Shown: positions 7,311 through 15,085 of the stretch, one piece after another
Position numbering within the stretch: position 1 is the first letter of the stretch
How the letters are laid out: each line of letters opens with the position of its first letter
Origin: Bog-473 sp963750075
GTDB lineage: Bacteria; Actinomycetota; Acidimicrobiia; Acidimicrobiales; RAAP-2
Assembly: GCA_963750075.1 (NCBI GenBank)
Contig: CAVVPG010000004.1
Location: 310,001-374,000 of the forward strand
Length of the DNA: 64,000 nucleotides
Direction: 5' to 3'
Notes under the pieces: generated by a model
Told to the model about the DNA's origin: nothing
Databases searched by the model: none
Seen by the model: only the letters and a program-made list of their open reading frames with translations
Made by a program: the position numbers and the translations under genes

Positions 7311-8543
7311 ATGTCCGAAGCGACACCTCCGGCGTCAGGGACCGCCGAGGCGACACCTCCGGTGTCAGGGACCGCCGAGGCGACCCCTCCGGTGCCGGGC
7401 CGGCGCGACATGGAGGCCGCCGTCCAGGTCATCCACGACAACGCCGACCGGCTGTTCCTGTGGGACTACGAGCGGGACCGCGGCCAGCTCGTCACGCTCT
7501 ACAACAAGGCGATGGGGTCGCAGTGGAACAGCGTCAGGGACCTCGACTGGTCGATCGAGGTCGACCCCGAGCGGCTCGTCGCCGAGCAGGACAGCCCCCT
7601 CCTCGCCGTGGCCCGGGTTGCCGGCACCCTGCCGGGCTCGCCGCTGGCGGCGTGGACGGAGAAGGAGTACACGCAGCTCGGGATCGAGTTCTTCAAGGCC
7701 AACCTCTCCCAGTTCATGCACGGCGAGCAGGGGGCCATGATGACGGCGGCCAAGATCGTCGAGACCGTGCCGTGGATCGACGCCAAGTACTACGCGTCGA
7801 CCCAGACGATGGACGAGGCGCGGCACACCGAGGTGTTCGCCAAGTACCTGCGCACGAAGCTGGGTGACGCCTACCCGATGAGCCCGTTCCTCAAGGCGCA
7901 GATCTGGTCGCTGCTCGAGGACTCCCGCTGGGACATCGCGTACCTCGGGATGCAGATCGTGATCGAGTCGCTGGCCCTCGCCGCGTTCGGCGACATGCTG
8001 CGCCGCACGAAGGAGCCGCTGCTCACGAAGCTCCTGCGCTACGTGATGTCCGACGAGGCCCGCCACGTCGCCTTCGGCGTGCTGACCCTGTCGGAGCTGT
8101 ACGGTGACCTGAGCGAGGCCGAGCTGCGCGAGCGCCAGGAGTTCCTCGTCGACGCCACGCTCAACTCCCGGTCGCGGGCCACGACGCCCGAGGTATGGGA
8201 GCGCATGGGCACGACCGCCGAGGAGGTGTTCCCCTTCATCGTGCAGGCGGCCGAGAAGGCGAAGGTCAACCCGATGCGCGGCTTCGCCCGCGGCTTCTTC
8301 GCCAAGCTCGTCCCCAATGTGCGCAAGCTCGGCCTGCTCGACGCCAACAACGGGTACCTGCGCGAGAAGTGGGGCGAGGCCGGGCTGTTGGAGTTCGAGT
8401 TCGCCGACGACACCGGGTCGGACTACGAGTCCTACGACGCCGTGGCGCAGGACCGGGCGGCCGGGGCCGGCACTCCGGGGGACGCTGCGCTCGAGCGCGC
8501 CGGGTTGAGCCCCCTGAGCATGGCGTCCATGCTCTCGGAGTAG
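7311..8543 (+). CDS. Ferritin-like diiron protein
   Basis: This 410-residue helical protein has two metal-binding E-x-x-H motifs, DEARHTEVF and DEARHVAFG, spaced as in R2-like and ferritin-like diiron carboxylate proteins. Such proteins can be oxygenases or oxidases, and the reaction here is unknown. The first 30 residues are a low-complexity leader built from repeats of ATPPxSGTAE. They come from a 30-base DNA repeat and are probably not part of the fold. The gene follows the SDR by 9 bases and is co-directional with the acyl-CoA operon. Its 3' end overlaps the convergent membrane-protein gene by 112 bases. Confidence 0.8.
   Translation: MSEATPPASGTAEATPPVSGTAEATPPVPGRRDMEAAVQVIHDNADRLFLWDYERDRGQLVTLYNKAMGSQWNSVRDLDWSIEVDPERLVAEQDSPLLAVARVAGTLPGSPLAAWTEKEYTQLGIEFFKANLSQFMHGEQGAMMTAAKIVETVPWIDAKYYASTQTMDEARHTEVFAKYLRTKLGDAYPMSPFLKAQIWSLLEDSRWDIAYLGMQIVIESLALAAFGDMLRRTKEPLLTKLLRYVMSDEARHVAFGVLTLSELYGDLSEAELRERQEFLVDATLNSRSRATTPEVWERMGTTAEEVFPFIVQAAEKAKVNPMRGFARGFFAKLVPNVRKLGLLDANNGYLREKWGEAGLLEFEFADDTGSDYESYDAVAQDRAAGAGTPGDAALERAGLSPLSMASMLSE
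7320..7392 (+). repeat. 30-bp tandem repeat with embedded inverted repeat
   Basis: Two complete 30-base units (7320-7349, 7350-7379) and a diverged partial third lie in the 5' end of the diiron-protein gene. The second unit holds GACACC-TCC-GGTGTC, a perfect 6-bp inverted repeat. The first unit differs by one base in the right arm. The unit encodes ten residues, so the reading frame is kept. Confidence 0.7.
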
Positions 8544-9286
8544 CTCACGCCGCCCTGGGTCACCGCGACCGTCTCGCGCTCACGCACGATGAGGCCGCTG
8601 CTCGGGACGATCCAGAAGTCGGTCGGGTTGGTGCCCGCGTCGGTCCCCGAGAACGTCAGGATGAACCGGGTGTGCTCGACGGTGACGTCGTGCCCGCCGA
8701 CGGCCAGCGTGGCCGGTCCGACCGCCTCGCCCGCCAGGGCGACCTTCTCGGCCGGGTTCACCAGCGAGCAGGTGGCGCTCCAGCGCTCGCCGGGACGGGC
8801 GGAGGGCGGCAGCAGGTAGGCCGTCGCAGGGCAGCGGACCGTCGAGGACGTCGTCGTGCCGGCGATCGATTCGTCCGTGACGAGCCTCGGCACCGAAAGT
8901 GCGCCGGCCGAGCCGGCGCACAGCGTGGTCGACTCGGTGTGCTCCGTGATGGGGACCCAGCTCACCGTCGCGCAGCGGCCGCCGGCGACGATCATGGAGG
9001 TGGACGTCGGGAACGACCGCTGGACGCCCATGAGGCTGAGGCCCTCGCCCCCGGTGGTGCGGTAGGCGTACACGCCGGGCGCCGGCAGCCGGTTGCGCAG
9101 CGACGCGATCACCTTGCCCGTCTGCTCCCGCCGGTAGATGCGCAACGCCTCCCGCAACCCGACCGGTGAGGACACGGTGCGGAACACCAGCGCCCAGGCC
9201 GTCCCGCCGGCGGAGCTGGCGATCACCACCGCGAGCACGAGGACGGAGAGCAACCGATGTTGCTGGACCCAATGCCAGACGAACAC
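8432..9286 (-). CDS. Membrane-anchored protein of unknown function
   Basis: This 284-residue protein has one N-terminal membrane segment (LLSVLVLAVVIASSAGGTAW, residues about 13-32). A long extracytoplasmic region follows with several Cys (GGRCATV, TTLCAGS, TVRCPAT, ATCSLV). This suggests an exported beta-rich domain, possibly with disulfides. A leaderless-type TACCAT box lies 6 bases upstream of the GTG start. The last 112 bases overlap the 3' end of the convergent diiron-protein gene. That tail is Ala/Ser/Pro-rich and may be dispensable. I do not recognise a characterised family. Confidence 0.7.
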   Translation of the reverse strand: MFVWHWVQQHRLLSVLVLAVVIASSAGGTAWALVFRTVSSPVGLREALRIYRREQTGKVIASLRNRLPAPGVYAYRTTGGEGLSLMGVQRSFPTSTSMIVAGGRCATVSWVPITEHTESTTLCAGSAGALSVPRLVTDESIAGTTTSSTVRCPATAYLLPPSARPGERWSATCSLVNPAEKVALAGEAVGPATLAVGGHDVTVEHTRFILTFSGTDAGTNPTDFWIVPSSGLIVRERETVAVTQGGVSYSESMDAMLRGLNPARSSAASPGVPAPAARSCATAS

Positions 9287-9292
9287 GTCGCG

Positions 9293-9298
9293 ATGGTA
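9293..9298 (-). promoter_or_regulatory. -10 box of a leaderless promoter
   Basis: On the minus strand TACCAT is followed by CGCGAC and then GTG 9286. No Shine-Dalgarno sequence is present, so the start codon probably begins the transcript. Confidence 0.4.
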
Positions 9299-9314
9299 CC
9301 CCGGCCGGGACGGC

Positions 9315-10676
9315 TCAGGCGGGGTCGGGCACCCAGTTGCCGTGGAATCCCGCCGGCACCCGTTGCGGCAGCTCGATCACCGCCTGCGCCTCCCCCTCCA
9401 TGTCGTCGGCGTTGAGGATGTGCAGCGCCGACGTCCCCGACTCGGCCGAGTGCGCGATCACCATGAGCCAGCCGTCGGACTCGGCGGCATCGCCGGCCCG
9501 GGGGACGAAGACGGCCTCGCCGAGCGCCGAGCCGGGGCCGAACGACCGCACCGTGCTCGTGCCCCGCCCGAGGTCGTGGCGGACGAGCACCGACTCGGTG
9601 CCCACGATGCCGTCGGCCTCGTGGACCGCCACCGCGTACCCGTAATGGTGCGGCAGGCCGACCCGCCGCTCGTCGACGCGGGGGAACTCCTGGCCGCGAT
9701 CGTCGAGGCGCTCCTCCTTGACCGCGCTGCCGTGGCCGTCGAGGTGCCAGCGCTCCAGCGTCGGGGAGCCCTCGGCGGGACCGAGGAGCTGGGTGCGGAA
9801 CATGGAGGGGTGGCGCACGACGTCGAGCACGATCCCGTCACCGTCGGGCTCGTCGAATGCGTTCATGGGATGGAAGACGTAGCACGGCTCGACGTCGTGC
9901 CACACGACGTCGGTCGAGTCGCCGTCGCGGGGCAACAGGCCGACCCGGGCGTGATACCCGTCCTGCCAGCGGTAGGGGAAGCGGGCCCCCGATGCGATCG
10001 CGTCCATGCTGAAGGTGACGGGCAGGTCGAGCAGGACGACGTACCGTTGCGTGATGGCGGTGTCGTGCACGCTGACGGGTCCTCCCATGGCCACCCGGCG
10101 GGATGAGCGCACGCGGGCCCGGGCGTCGAGGACGGTCACCTCGACGTCGTCGCCCCAACCGAAGAAGTAGGAGACCGCGTAGAGCTCTCCGGTGAGCGGG
10201 TCCCGCTTGGGGTGGGCGGTGTAGCCGCCGTTCAGCGTGCCACCGAAGTCGCACGGGCCGATCGTGTCGAGCTCGTCGGTCAGCTCGTAGGGCCGCGCGC
10301 CCGCCTCGACGATGGCGAAGGTGCGGCCCGCGTGGCCGATGACGTTGGTGTTGGGCGCGAAGTCCATCCCGGCGTGCACGGCACCCGGGCGAGGCTGCTC
10401 GCCGAGGGCCCGGGCGACCTCGGCGGACCGCACCCAGCGATTGCGGTACCACTCGGCACGCCCGTCGCGCAGCCGGATCCCGTGCACCATGCCGTCACCG
10501 GTGAACCAGTGGTAGGTCGCGGGCTCGGGCGCGGTCACGGGATTCGGCCCGTTGCGCAGGTAGCGCCCGCACAGGGACTCGGGCACCCGGCCGGACACCG
10601 GCAGCTCGGTCGCCGTCACCTCCTCGTGCACGGGAGCGAAATTGCCCTGCAGGTACGGGTTGGCGGCGACGGTCAC
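9315..10676 (-). CDS. Carotenoid oxygenase family protein
   Basis: This 453-residue non-haem iron dioxygenase belongs to the carotenoid cleavage/RPE65 family. The family's four His ligands fit the segments TAHPKRDP, VHDTAI, FHPMNAFDE and the C-terminal GFHGNWV. GRYLRNGPNP near the N-terminus is a further family hallmark. Such enzymes split a C=C bond of carotenoids, stilbenes or lignin-type alkenes, and the substrate is not evident. I start it at GTG 10676, because GGAGG lies 7 bases upstream on that strand and the family N-terminus (NPYLQGNFAPV) begins there. An open frame runs further upstream without homology. Confidence 0.9.
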   Translation of the reverse strand: MTVAANPYLQGNFAPVHEEVTATELPVSGRVPESLCGRYLRNGPNPVTAPEPATYHWFTGDGMVHGIRLRDGRAEWYRNRWVRSAEVARALGEQPRPGAVHAGMDFAPNTNVIGHAGRTFAIVEAGARPYELTDELDTIGPCDFGGTLNGGYTAHPKRDPLTGELYAVSYFFGWGDDVEVTVLDARARVRSSRRVAMGGPVSVHDTAITQRYVVLLDLPVTFSMDAIASGARFPYRWQDGYHARVGLLPRDGDSTDVVWHDVEPCYVFHPMNAFDEPDGDGIVLDVVRHPSMFRTQLLGPAEGSPTLERWHLDGHGSAVKEERLDDRGQEFPRVDERRVGLPHHYGYAVAVHEADGIVGTESVLVRHDLGRGTSTVRSFGPGSALGEAVFVPRAGDAAESDGWLMVIAHSAESGTSALHILNADDMEGEAQAVIELPQRVPAGFHGNWVPDPA

Positions 10677-10798
10677 GGTCCGACCTCCTTCGTGGCTTCG
10701 TGGGGACGACCAGCCCAAGCTACGCACCGTGCGTGAACAATGCGTGACCGATTCCTGCGAAGGGCGGGGAAAGTCCCCCTTCGGGGGTCCCGGCACGC

Positions 10799-10920
10799 TA
10801 AGGTTCCCTTCCGAGGGCACCACCATCACAAGTTTGGAAATCCCTCTAGCTCGCAAGAGCTACCGGCCATGACCCACGAGAACACGGGTCAAATCTGGCC
10901 AGGAGAGGAGTGGATTTTCA
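10799..10920 (+). promoter_or_regulatory. Promoter and structured 5' leader of the cold-shock gene
   Basis: A TAAGGT box at 10799-10804 would start a leader of about 110 bases. The leader contains a hairpin with a 6-bp stem and GCAA tetraloop (TAGCTC/GAGCTA, 10847-10862). A second foldback pairs TGACCC (10870-10875) with GGGTCA (10886-10891), flanked by GGCC on both sides (10865-10868, 10897-10900). AGGAGAGGAG at 10901-10910 is the ribosome binding site. Long folded leaders are known for cold-shock genes, where they change shape with temperature. That role is inferred here. Confidence 0.45.
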
Positions 10921-11127
10921 ATGGCAACTGGTTCCGTGAAGTGGTTTAACGGTGAGAAGGGCTTCGGCTTCATCACCCAGGACGGTGGGGGCCCCGACGT
11001 TTTCGTGCATTTCAGCGCGATTAGCGGTACGGGCTACCGCAATCTCGAGGAAGGCCAGAAGGTCGAATTCGAGACCAACCAAGGCCCCAAGGGGCTGCAG
11101 GCCGCGAATGTGCGCGCCATCGGTTGA
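10921..11127 (+). CDS. cspA: Cold-shock domain protein (CspA family)
   Basis: This 68-residue single-domain RNA/ssDNA-binding protein has both RNA-binding motifs, KGFGFI (RNP1) and VFVHF (RNP2). It opens with the canonical MATGSVKWFNGEKGFGFI pattern. Length and composition match bacterial CspA-type RNA chaperones. It is preceded by a strong AGGAGAGGAG site and a long structured leader. A strong hairpin follows 21 bases after the stop, so it is a single-gene transcription unit. The CspA-type name reflects family membership and does not claim orthology to a particular cold-shock paralogue. Confidence 0.95.
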   Translation: MATGSVKWFNGEKGFGFITQDGGGPDVFVHFSAISGTGYRNLEEGQKVEFETNQGPKGLQAANVRAIG

Positions 11128-11148
11128 CGCCCACCGCGACATACCGAC

Positions 11149-11185
11149 GACAGGACCCCGCCTCCGAGTGAGGCGGGGTCCTGTC
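11149..11185 (+). terminator. Strong hairpin terminator after the cold-shock gene
   Basis: A perfect 16-bp stem (11149-11164 pairs with 11170-11185) encloses the loop CGAGT and is followed by AATTC. It starts 21 bases after the cold-shock stop codon. A long U-run is absent, as is common in actinobacterial terminators. It may also act on the opposite strand below the CysQ-like gene. Confidence 0.8.
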
Positions 11186-11240
11186 AATTCTCCGGTCAAT
11201 GCAGCGGGCAGATGCGGCCTGCGTCGGCGTGGGACGCGCC

Positions 11241-11999
11241 CTACCAGTACGGCCGGCTCTGCCGCGTGGTGACGTCGAGGACGGCGTCGGCGTACTCACG
11301 CCGGCACACCACCAGGTCGGGCAGCCAGGCGTCGGGGTCGCCGTAGCGCAACGGCTCGCCGTCGAGCCGGCTCGCATGGAGGCCGCTCGCCGCGGCCACC
11401 GCGACCGGCGCGCACGAGTCCCACTCGTACTGGCCGCCTGCGTGCACGTAGACCTCGGCCGCGCCGAGGATCACGGCGGCGATCTTGGCGCCGGCCGATC
11501 CCATGGGGATCATGACCCCGCCCAGCGCCTCGGTGACGTCGTACGCGACGTCGGGAGGCCGGCTCCGCGAGACCACCACTCGCGGGGCCTGGCCCGGCGG
11601 GTGCGCGGGGAGCACCGGAGGATCGCCGGTGGAGAGCACGAGGTCGAGCGCCGGGAGGGCGACCGCCCCGACGACGGCCTCGCCACCCACGGCCAGCGCC
11701 ACGTGGACGGCCCAGTCGCTCCGGCCGAGCTGGCGGAACTCGCGGGTGCCGTCGAGCGGGTCGACGATCCACAGGCGGCCCTCGCCGGCCACGTGCTCGA
11801 GCCCTTCCTCCGATCTGACGTCGTCGTCGGGATAGAGGCGGTTGAGCTCACCGACGAGCAGCTGGTGCGACAAGTGGTCGCCGGCGGCGCCGATGTCCCG
11901 CAGCTTGGGCGGCGCGGCCCGCAGCTCCATCAGGGCTCGGCCGGCGGCCTCGGCCAGCCTGGCCGCGTCGCGGTGCTCGGCGGCCAGGTCCTCGCGCAT
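11241..11999 (-). CDS. cysQ: 3'(2'),5'-bisphosphate nucleotidase / inositol monophosphatase family (CysQ-like)
   Basis: This 252-residue lithium-sensitive phosphatase-fold protein shows the metal-binding Glu in RSEEGLE, the signature WIVDPLDGTREF and the C-terminal WDSCAPVAVA. CysQ enzymes hydrolyse 3'-phosphoadenosine 5'-phosphate (PAP) or PAPS, controlling sulfate assimilation and clearing a by-product of sulfotransferases. A role in inositol phosphate hydrolysis is possible because the families overlap. ATG 11999 is preceded by TAGACA and 7 bases, an imperfect leaderless box. The gene is transcribed away from the two-component operon behind it. Confidence 0.85.
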   Translation of the reverse strand: MREDLAAEHRDAARLAEAAGRALMELRAAPPKLRDIGAAGDHLSHQLLVGELNRLYPDDDVRSEEGLEHVAGEGRLWIVDPLDGTREFRQLGRSDWAVHVALAVGGEAVVGAVALPALDLVLSTGDPPVLPAHPPGQAPRVVVSRSRPPDVAYDVTEALGGVMIPMGSAGAKIAAVILGAAEVYVHAGGQYEWDSCAPVAVAAASGLHASRLDGEPLRYGDPDAWLPDLVVCRREYADAVLDVTTRQSRPYW

Positions 12000-12009
12000 G
12001 GCCCACTGT

Positions 12010-12681
12010 CTAGACCAAGCGCCTGTCCGTGGCCCACCTGGTCAGCTCGTGGCGGGTGGAGAGCTGCAGCTTGCGCAGCACCGACGAGACGTGCGACTCG
12101 ACCGTCTTGGCCGAGATGCTGAGGTCGCGCCCGACCTCCTTGTAGGTGTAGCCGCGGGCGATGAGGCGCAGCACCTCACGCTCGCGCGGGGAGAGCTGGT
12201 CCAGCTCCGGGTCGAGCCCGGCGGTGGGCGCCGACCCCTGGGCGAACGCGTCCAGCACGAAGCCCGCCAGCCGGGGGGAGAAGACGGCGTCAGCGGCGGC
12301 GACCCGGTAGACGGCCTGCAGGAGCTCGGGTCCCGAGATCGTCTTCGTGATGTACCCGCGTGCGCCCGCCCGGATGACGTCGATCACGTCTTCGGGTGCG
12401 TCGGACACCGAGAGCGCCAGGAACTGCACTTCCGGATGGAGCGGGCGCACCCCGCGCAGGACGGCAAGGCCTCCCCCACCGGGCAGGTGCACGTCGAGCA
12501 GGACCACCTCGGGGACGCGCTCGTTGATGAGCTCGACTGCGGCGCCGGCCTCGTCGGCCTCGCCGACCACCTCCACGGCCTCACCCAGCTCCGCCTTCAC
12601 GCCGGCACGGAACACGGCGTGGTCCTCGACCAGGAAGATGCGGGGGCGGCCCGCAGGAGCGCCGCGGCCCGTGGTGCTCAC
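12010..12681 (-). CDS. LuxR/NarL-family response regulator
   Basis: This 223-residue regulator has an N-terminal receiver domain (IFLVEDHAVFRAG, phospho-acceptor Asp in VVLLDVHLPG, Lys in YITKTISG). Its C-terminal LuxR-type helix-turn-helix reads LSPREREVLRLIARGYTYKE and ISAKTVESHVSSVLRKL. It should be phosphorylated by the kinase encoded just upstream. The GTG start at 12681 overlaps the kinase stop by 4 bases. The TCAGGGA palindrome in the promoter region between the kinase and the divergent PspC gene (14154-14169) is a plausible binding site. Confidence 0.92.
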   Translation of the reverse strand: MSTTGRGAPAGRPRIFLVEDHAVFRAGVKAELGEAVEVVGEADEAGAAVELINERVPEVVLLDVHLPGGGGLAVLRGVRPLHPEVQFLALSVSDAPEDVIDVIRAGARGYITKTISGPELLQAVYRVAAADAVFSPRLAGFVLDAFAQGSAPTAGLDPELDQLSPREREVLRLIARGYTYKEVGRDLSISAKTVESHVSSVLRKLQLSTRHELTRWATDRRLV

Positions 12682-14021
12682 CGCACCCGCTCCCGCCGGG
12701 GCATGGAGAGCTGCACCTCGGCCCCGTCCCCCGGCGCCGACCGGATGACGGCAGAGCCGCCGAAGCGGGTGACCCGGGCGCGGATCGACTGCGCGATGCC
12801 CTGCCGGTCCTCGGGAACCGCGTCGGGATCGAAGCCACGGCCACGGTCCCGCACGTAGAGCATCACGGTGTCCGGCTCCACCTCGGCGTAGACGGAGACC
12901 TGGTCGGCGCCGGACCACTTGGCCGCGTTCACGGTGGCCTCGCGCGCCGCATCGAGGAGCGCGCGCAGGGCCTCGTCCAGCTCGCAGTCCCCCACCATCA
13001 CCACCTGCACGGCGATGCCGTGGTCGGCCTCGACCTGACGCTGCAGCAGCCCGACGCCCTCGGCCAGCATGGTGGCGTCGTCGCCGATCGCCCCCGGCGG
13101 ACGACCCTCGAACAGCCAGGCCCGCAGCTCCCGCTCCTGGGCCCGGGCGAGGCGCACGACATGCTGGGGGTCGTCGGCGGAACGCTGGATCAGCGCCAGC
13201 GTCTGGAGCACGGAGTCGTGGACGTGTGCCGCCATCTGGGCCCGCTCCTCTGCCAGCGCCCGGGCCTGGCGCTCGGCGATGAGGTCGCGCACGAGGCTGA
13301 GCCACCAAGGGCCGAAGATGATCACGCTGGCCGCGACGACCAGGGCCGCGCCCCCGACGGGCCGCAACGCCGCCACGGTGGTGTGACCCTCGACGAGCAG
13401 GACGATCCCGCCCGCGCCGATCAGGACCCCCACCGCCACCCGCGCGATGAGCCAGCGTCGCCCCTCCCCGCGGGTGTCGGGGCCGAAGAGGGGGACCACG
13501 TCCTGGTCGATGAATGCCTTCTCCGACTCGTTCGCGTTGCGCCAGATGAGGATCAGCACCCCGACGGCGAGGAAGGTCGGCCATCCGATGAACCCGACGA
13601 AGGCCAGATGGAGGGTCGAGGTGATCACCTGCACGGCGATCATCACCGGGATGAGGACGGCCGCGACGACGCGGATGCCGCGGCGGTCGCTGACGGCGCG
13701 GGAGTAGATGTTGGCGCTCTCGCCCTCCATCGGGATGAGCAGCCACGCCGCGGCGTAGACGAGCAGCATGACGCCGCTGCAGATGGCGAGCAGCACGAAG
13801 CCGATCCGCACCCACATGGCGTCGATCCCGGTGGCCGACGAGACGGCGCCGCACACGCCGCCGAACACCCGGTTGTCGGGGCTGCGGCGCAGGCAACGGA
13901 GCTTCCGGCCCACGTGAGGGTGGTGGTGGTGCCGGCGCCCGCCCGACCAGGGGCCCCTCCGGGACGACCAGTGCTCGCTCGCCCCGCCCCAACCTCCGTC
14001 GGGCGGTTCCCACTGGCCCAT
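12678..14021 (-). CDS. PspC-domain-fused histidine kinase (NarL-type partner)
   Basis: This 447-residue membrane kinase starts with a basic, His-rich cytoplasmic stretch and a PspC domain (about 48-98: NRVFGGVCGAVSSATGIDAM then FVLLAICSGVMLLVYAAAWL). Several more membrane segments follow to about 240. The DHp region has phospho-acceptor His268 in MAAHVHDSVLQTLALIQ. The HATPase domain includes EATVNAAKWSGA and DRGRGFDP. PspC fusion kinases monitor cell-envelope stress in actinobacteria, and that role is inferred here. The kinase is coupled to its LuxR-type regulator by a 4-base overlap and is divergent from a stand-alone PspC gene. Confidence 0.9.
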   Translation of the reverse strand: MGQWEPPDGGWGGASEHWSSRRGPWSGGRRHHHHPHVGRKLRCLRRSPDNRVFGGVCGAVSSATGIDAMWVRIGFVLLAICSGVMLLVYAAAWLLIPMEGESANIYSRAVSDRRGIRVVAAVLIPVMIAVQVITSTLHLAFVGFIGWPTFLAVGVLILIWRNANESEKAFIDQDVVPLFGPDTRGEGRRWLIARVAVGVLIGAGGIVLLVEGHTTVAALRPVGGAALVVAASVIIFGPWWLSLVRDLIAERQARALAEERAQMAAHVHDSVLQTLALIQRSADDPQHVVRLARAQERELRAWLFEGRPPGAIGDDATMLAEGVGLLQRQVEADHGIAVQVVMVGDCELDEALRALLDAAREATVNAAKWSGADQVSVYAEVEPDTVMLYVRDRGRGFDPDAVPEDRQGIAQSIRARVTRFGGSAVIRSAPGDGAEVQLSMPRRERVR

Positions 14022-14153
14022 CGGGGGGACCCACGGCCCGGGCGCGGGCCGTGACGGCTCCGTCGGGCGCCCACCGTCGGTCAGCGGGCGCGTCCCGGGT
14101 TCGGGTGGCTCAGCGATCCCCCAATGGTCGCGCGAGGGCCACCGTCGTGGCTA

Positions 14154-14169
14154 TCAGGGACATCCCTGA
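14154..14169. promoter_or_regulatory. Palindromic operator candidate between the PspC kinase and the PspC gene
   Basis: TCAGGGA-CA-TCCCTGA is a perfect 7-bp inverted repeat with a 2-base spacer in the divergent intergenic region 14022-14247. Further half-site-like TCAGG words follow towards the PspC gene. Its place makes it a candidate site for the LuxR-type regulator at 12010-12681. Confidence 0.5.
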
Positions 14170-14247
14170 GGCCTCGGGGACGGCTTCAGGGTCCGGACAG
14201 GGTGCTGCCGGATTCACACGGGGGTCCCACGGCCTCAGGCTGGCCCC

Positions 14248-14577
14248 ATGGACACCACGCCGAACGACATCCCCCAGACATCGGAGACGGGCGCACAGGA
14301 GCAGTGCCCGCCCGACCGGCCCGGGGCACCCCCCGCCGAGCAGCGCCTCCACCGTGCCGGCCGTGGCCGCATGCTCGCCGGCGTGGCCGCGGGACTGGCC
14401 GACTACTTCGACGTCGACGCCACGATCGTCCGGATCGGCTTCGTCGCGCTCGCCTTCCTGGGTGGGCTCGCCGTGCCGCTGTACATCGCCGGCTGGCTCC
14501 TCATCCCCGACGAGGACTCCGACGAGTCGCTCGCCGAGGAGCTGCTGGCCCGGGAACGGGCCCGCAGCGCCTACTGA
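14248..14577 (+). CDS. PspC domain-containing membrane protein
   Basis: This 109-residue protein has a hydrophilic N-terminal third and a PspC domain: MLAGVAAGLADYFDVDATIV then a membrane hairpin FVALAFLGGLAVPLYIAGWLLIP. An acidic C-terminal tail follows. PspC proteins sit in the inner membrane and take part in envelope-stress signalling. Its PspC domain matches the layout of the one fused to the kinase encoded divergently, so the two may interact or compete. It starts an operon with the DUF1707 and cyclic-nucleotide-binding genes. Confidence 0.88.
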   Translation: MDTTPNDIPQTSETGAQEQCPPDRPGAPPAEQRLHRAGRGRMLAGVAAGLADYFDVDATIVRIGFVALAFLGGLAVPLYIAGWLLIPDEDSDESLAEELLARERARSAY

Positions 14578-14617
14578 ACCGGTCCCACCGCCTTCCACGC
14601 CCGAGAGAGGAGAGCTG

Positions 14618-15082
14618 ATGCGCTACCGATGGGATCCCGCCTACCCGATGGGCCGACGCGAGTCACAGCCCTCCGACGCCTCCGTGCGGGCGTCCGACGA
14701 AGAGCGCAACGCGGTGGCCGACAAGCTGGCGCGGCACTATGCCGAGGGCCGGCTCGACGAGGGGGAGTTCAAGAGCCGCCTCGACACGGCCATGTCGGCC
14801 ACGATGCGCGGCGACCTCAACGGGCTGTTCCACGACCTACCCCCGCTCCCGAGCGAGCCGCCACCTCCGCCACCTCGGCACACGCGGATCCTGCCCTACG
14901 TCTTCCTGGTGGGGTTCGTGGCCGTCGTCGCCGGCGCGACCATGCCCTTCTACCCGCTGGACCACGTTCCGTGGCTGCTCTTCGCCATCGTCGGCTTCGT
15001 GCTGTGGCGCCGGGCCGTCGGTGGCGCGTACTGGCACCGCCACCACGGCGGTGGTCGGCCGAGCTCGGTCATGGACCGCTGA
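14618..15082 (+). CDS. DUF1707 (SHOCT-like) membrane protein
   Basis: This 154-residue protein carries a DUF1707 domain (VRASDEERNAVADKLARHYA then GRLDEGEFKSRLDTAMSA), a short helical module common in actinobacteria near the N-terminus of membrane proteins. A Pro-rich linker and two membrane segments follow (about 92-112 and 117-132). The tail is rich in His and Arg. GAGAGAGGAGAGCTG precedes ATG 14618, giving a clear start 40 bases after the PspC stop. DUF1707 proteins lack a defined role, and the neighbourhood suggests the envelope-stress circuit. Confidence 0.85.
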   Translation: MRYRWDPAYPMGRRESQPSDASVRASDEERNAVADKLARHYAEGRLDEGEFKSRLDTAMSATMRGDLNGLFHDLPPLPSEPPPPPPRHTRILPYVFLVGFVAVVAGATMPFYPLDHVPWLLFAIVGFVLWRRAVGGAYWHRHHGGGRPSSVMDR

Positions 15083-15085
15083 GCC

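Noticed and set aside
7320..7392. Possible start of a CRISPR array
   Set aside because: The 30-base units are directly adjacent with no spacers, lie inside a coding frame, and no cas genes are near.
10771..10785. CCCCC-TTC-GGGGG hairpin as a terminator
   Set aside because: It sits upstream of two divergent genes rather than after a gene, and has no U-run. It may be only a promoter-region foldback.
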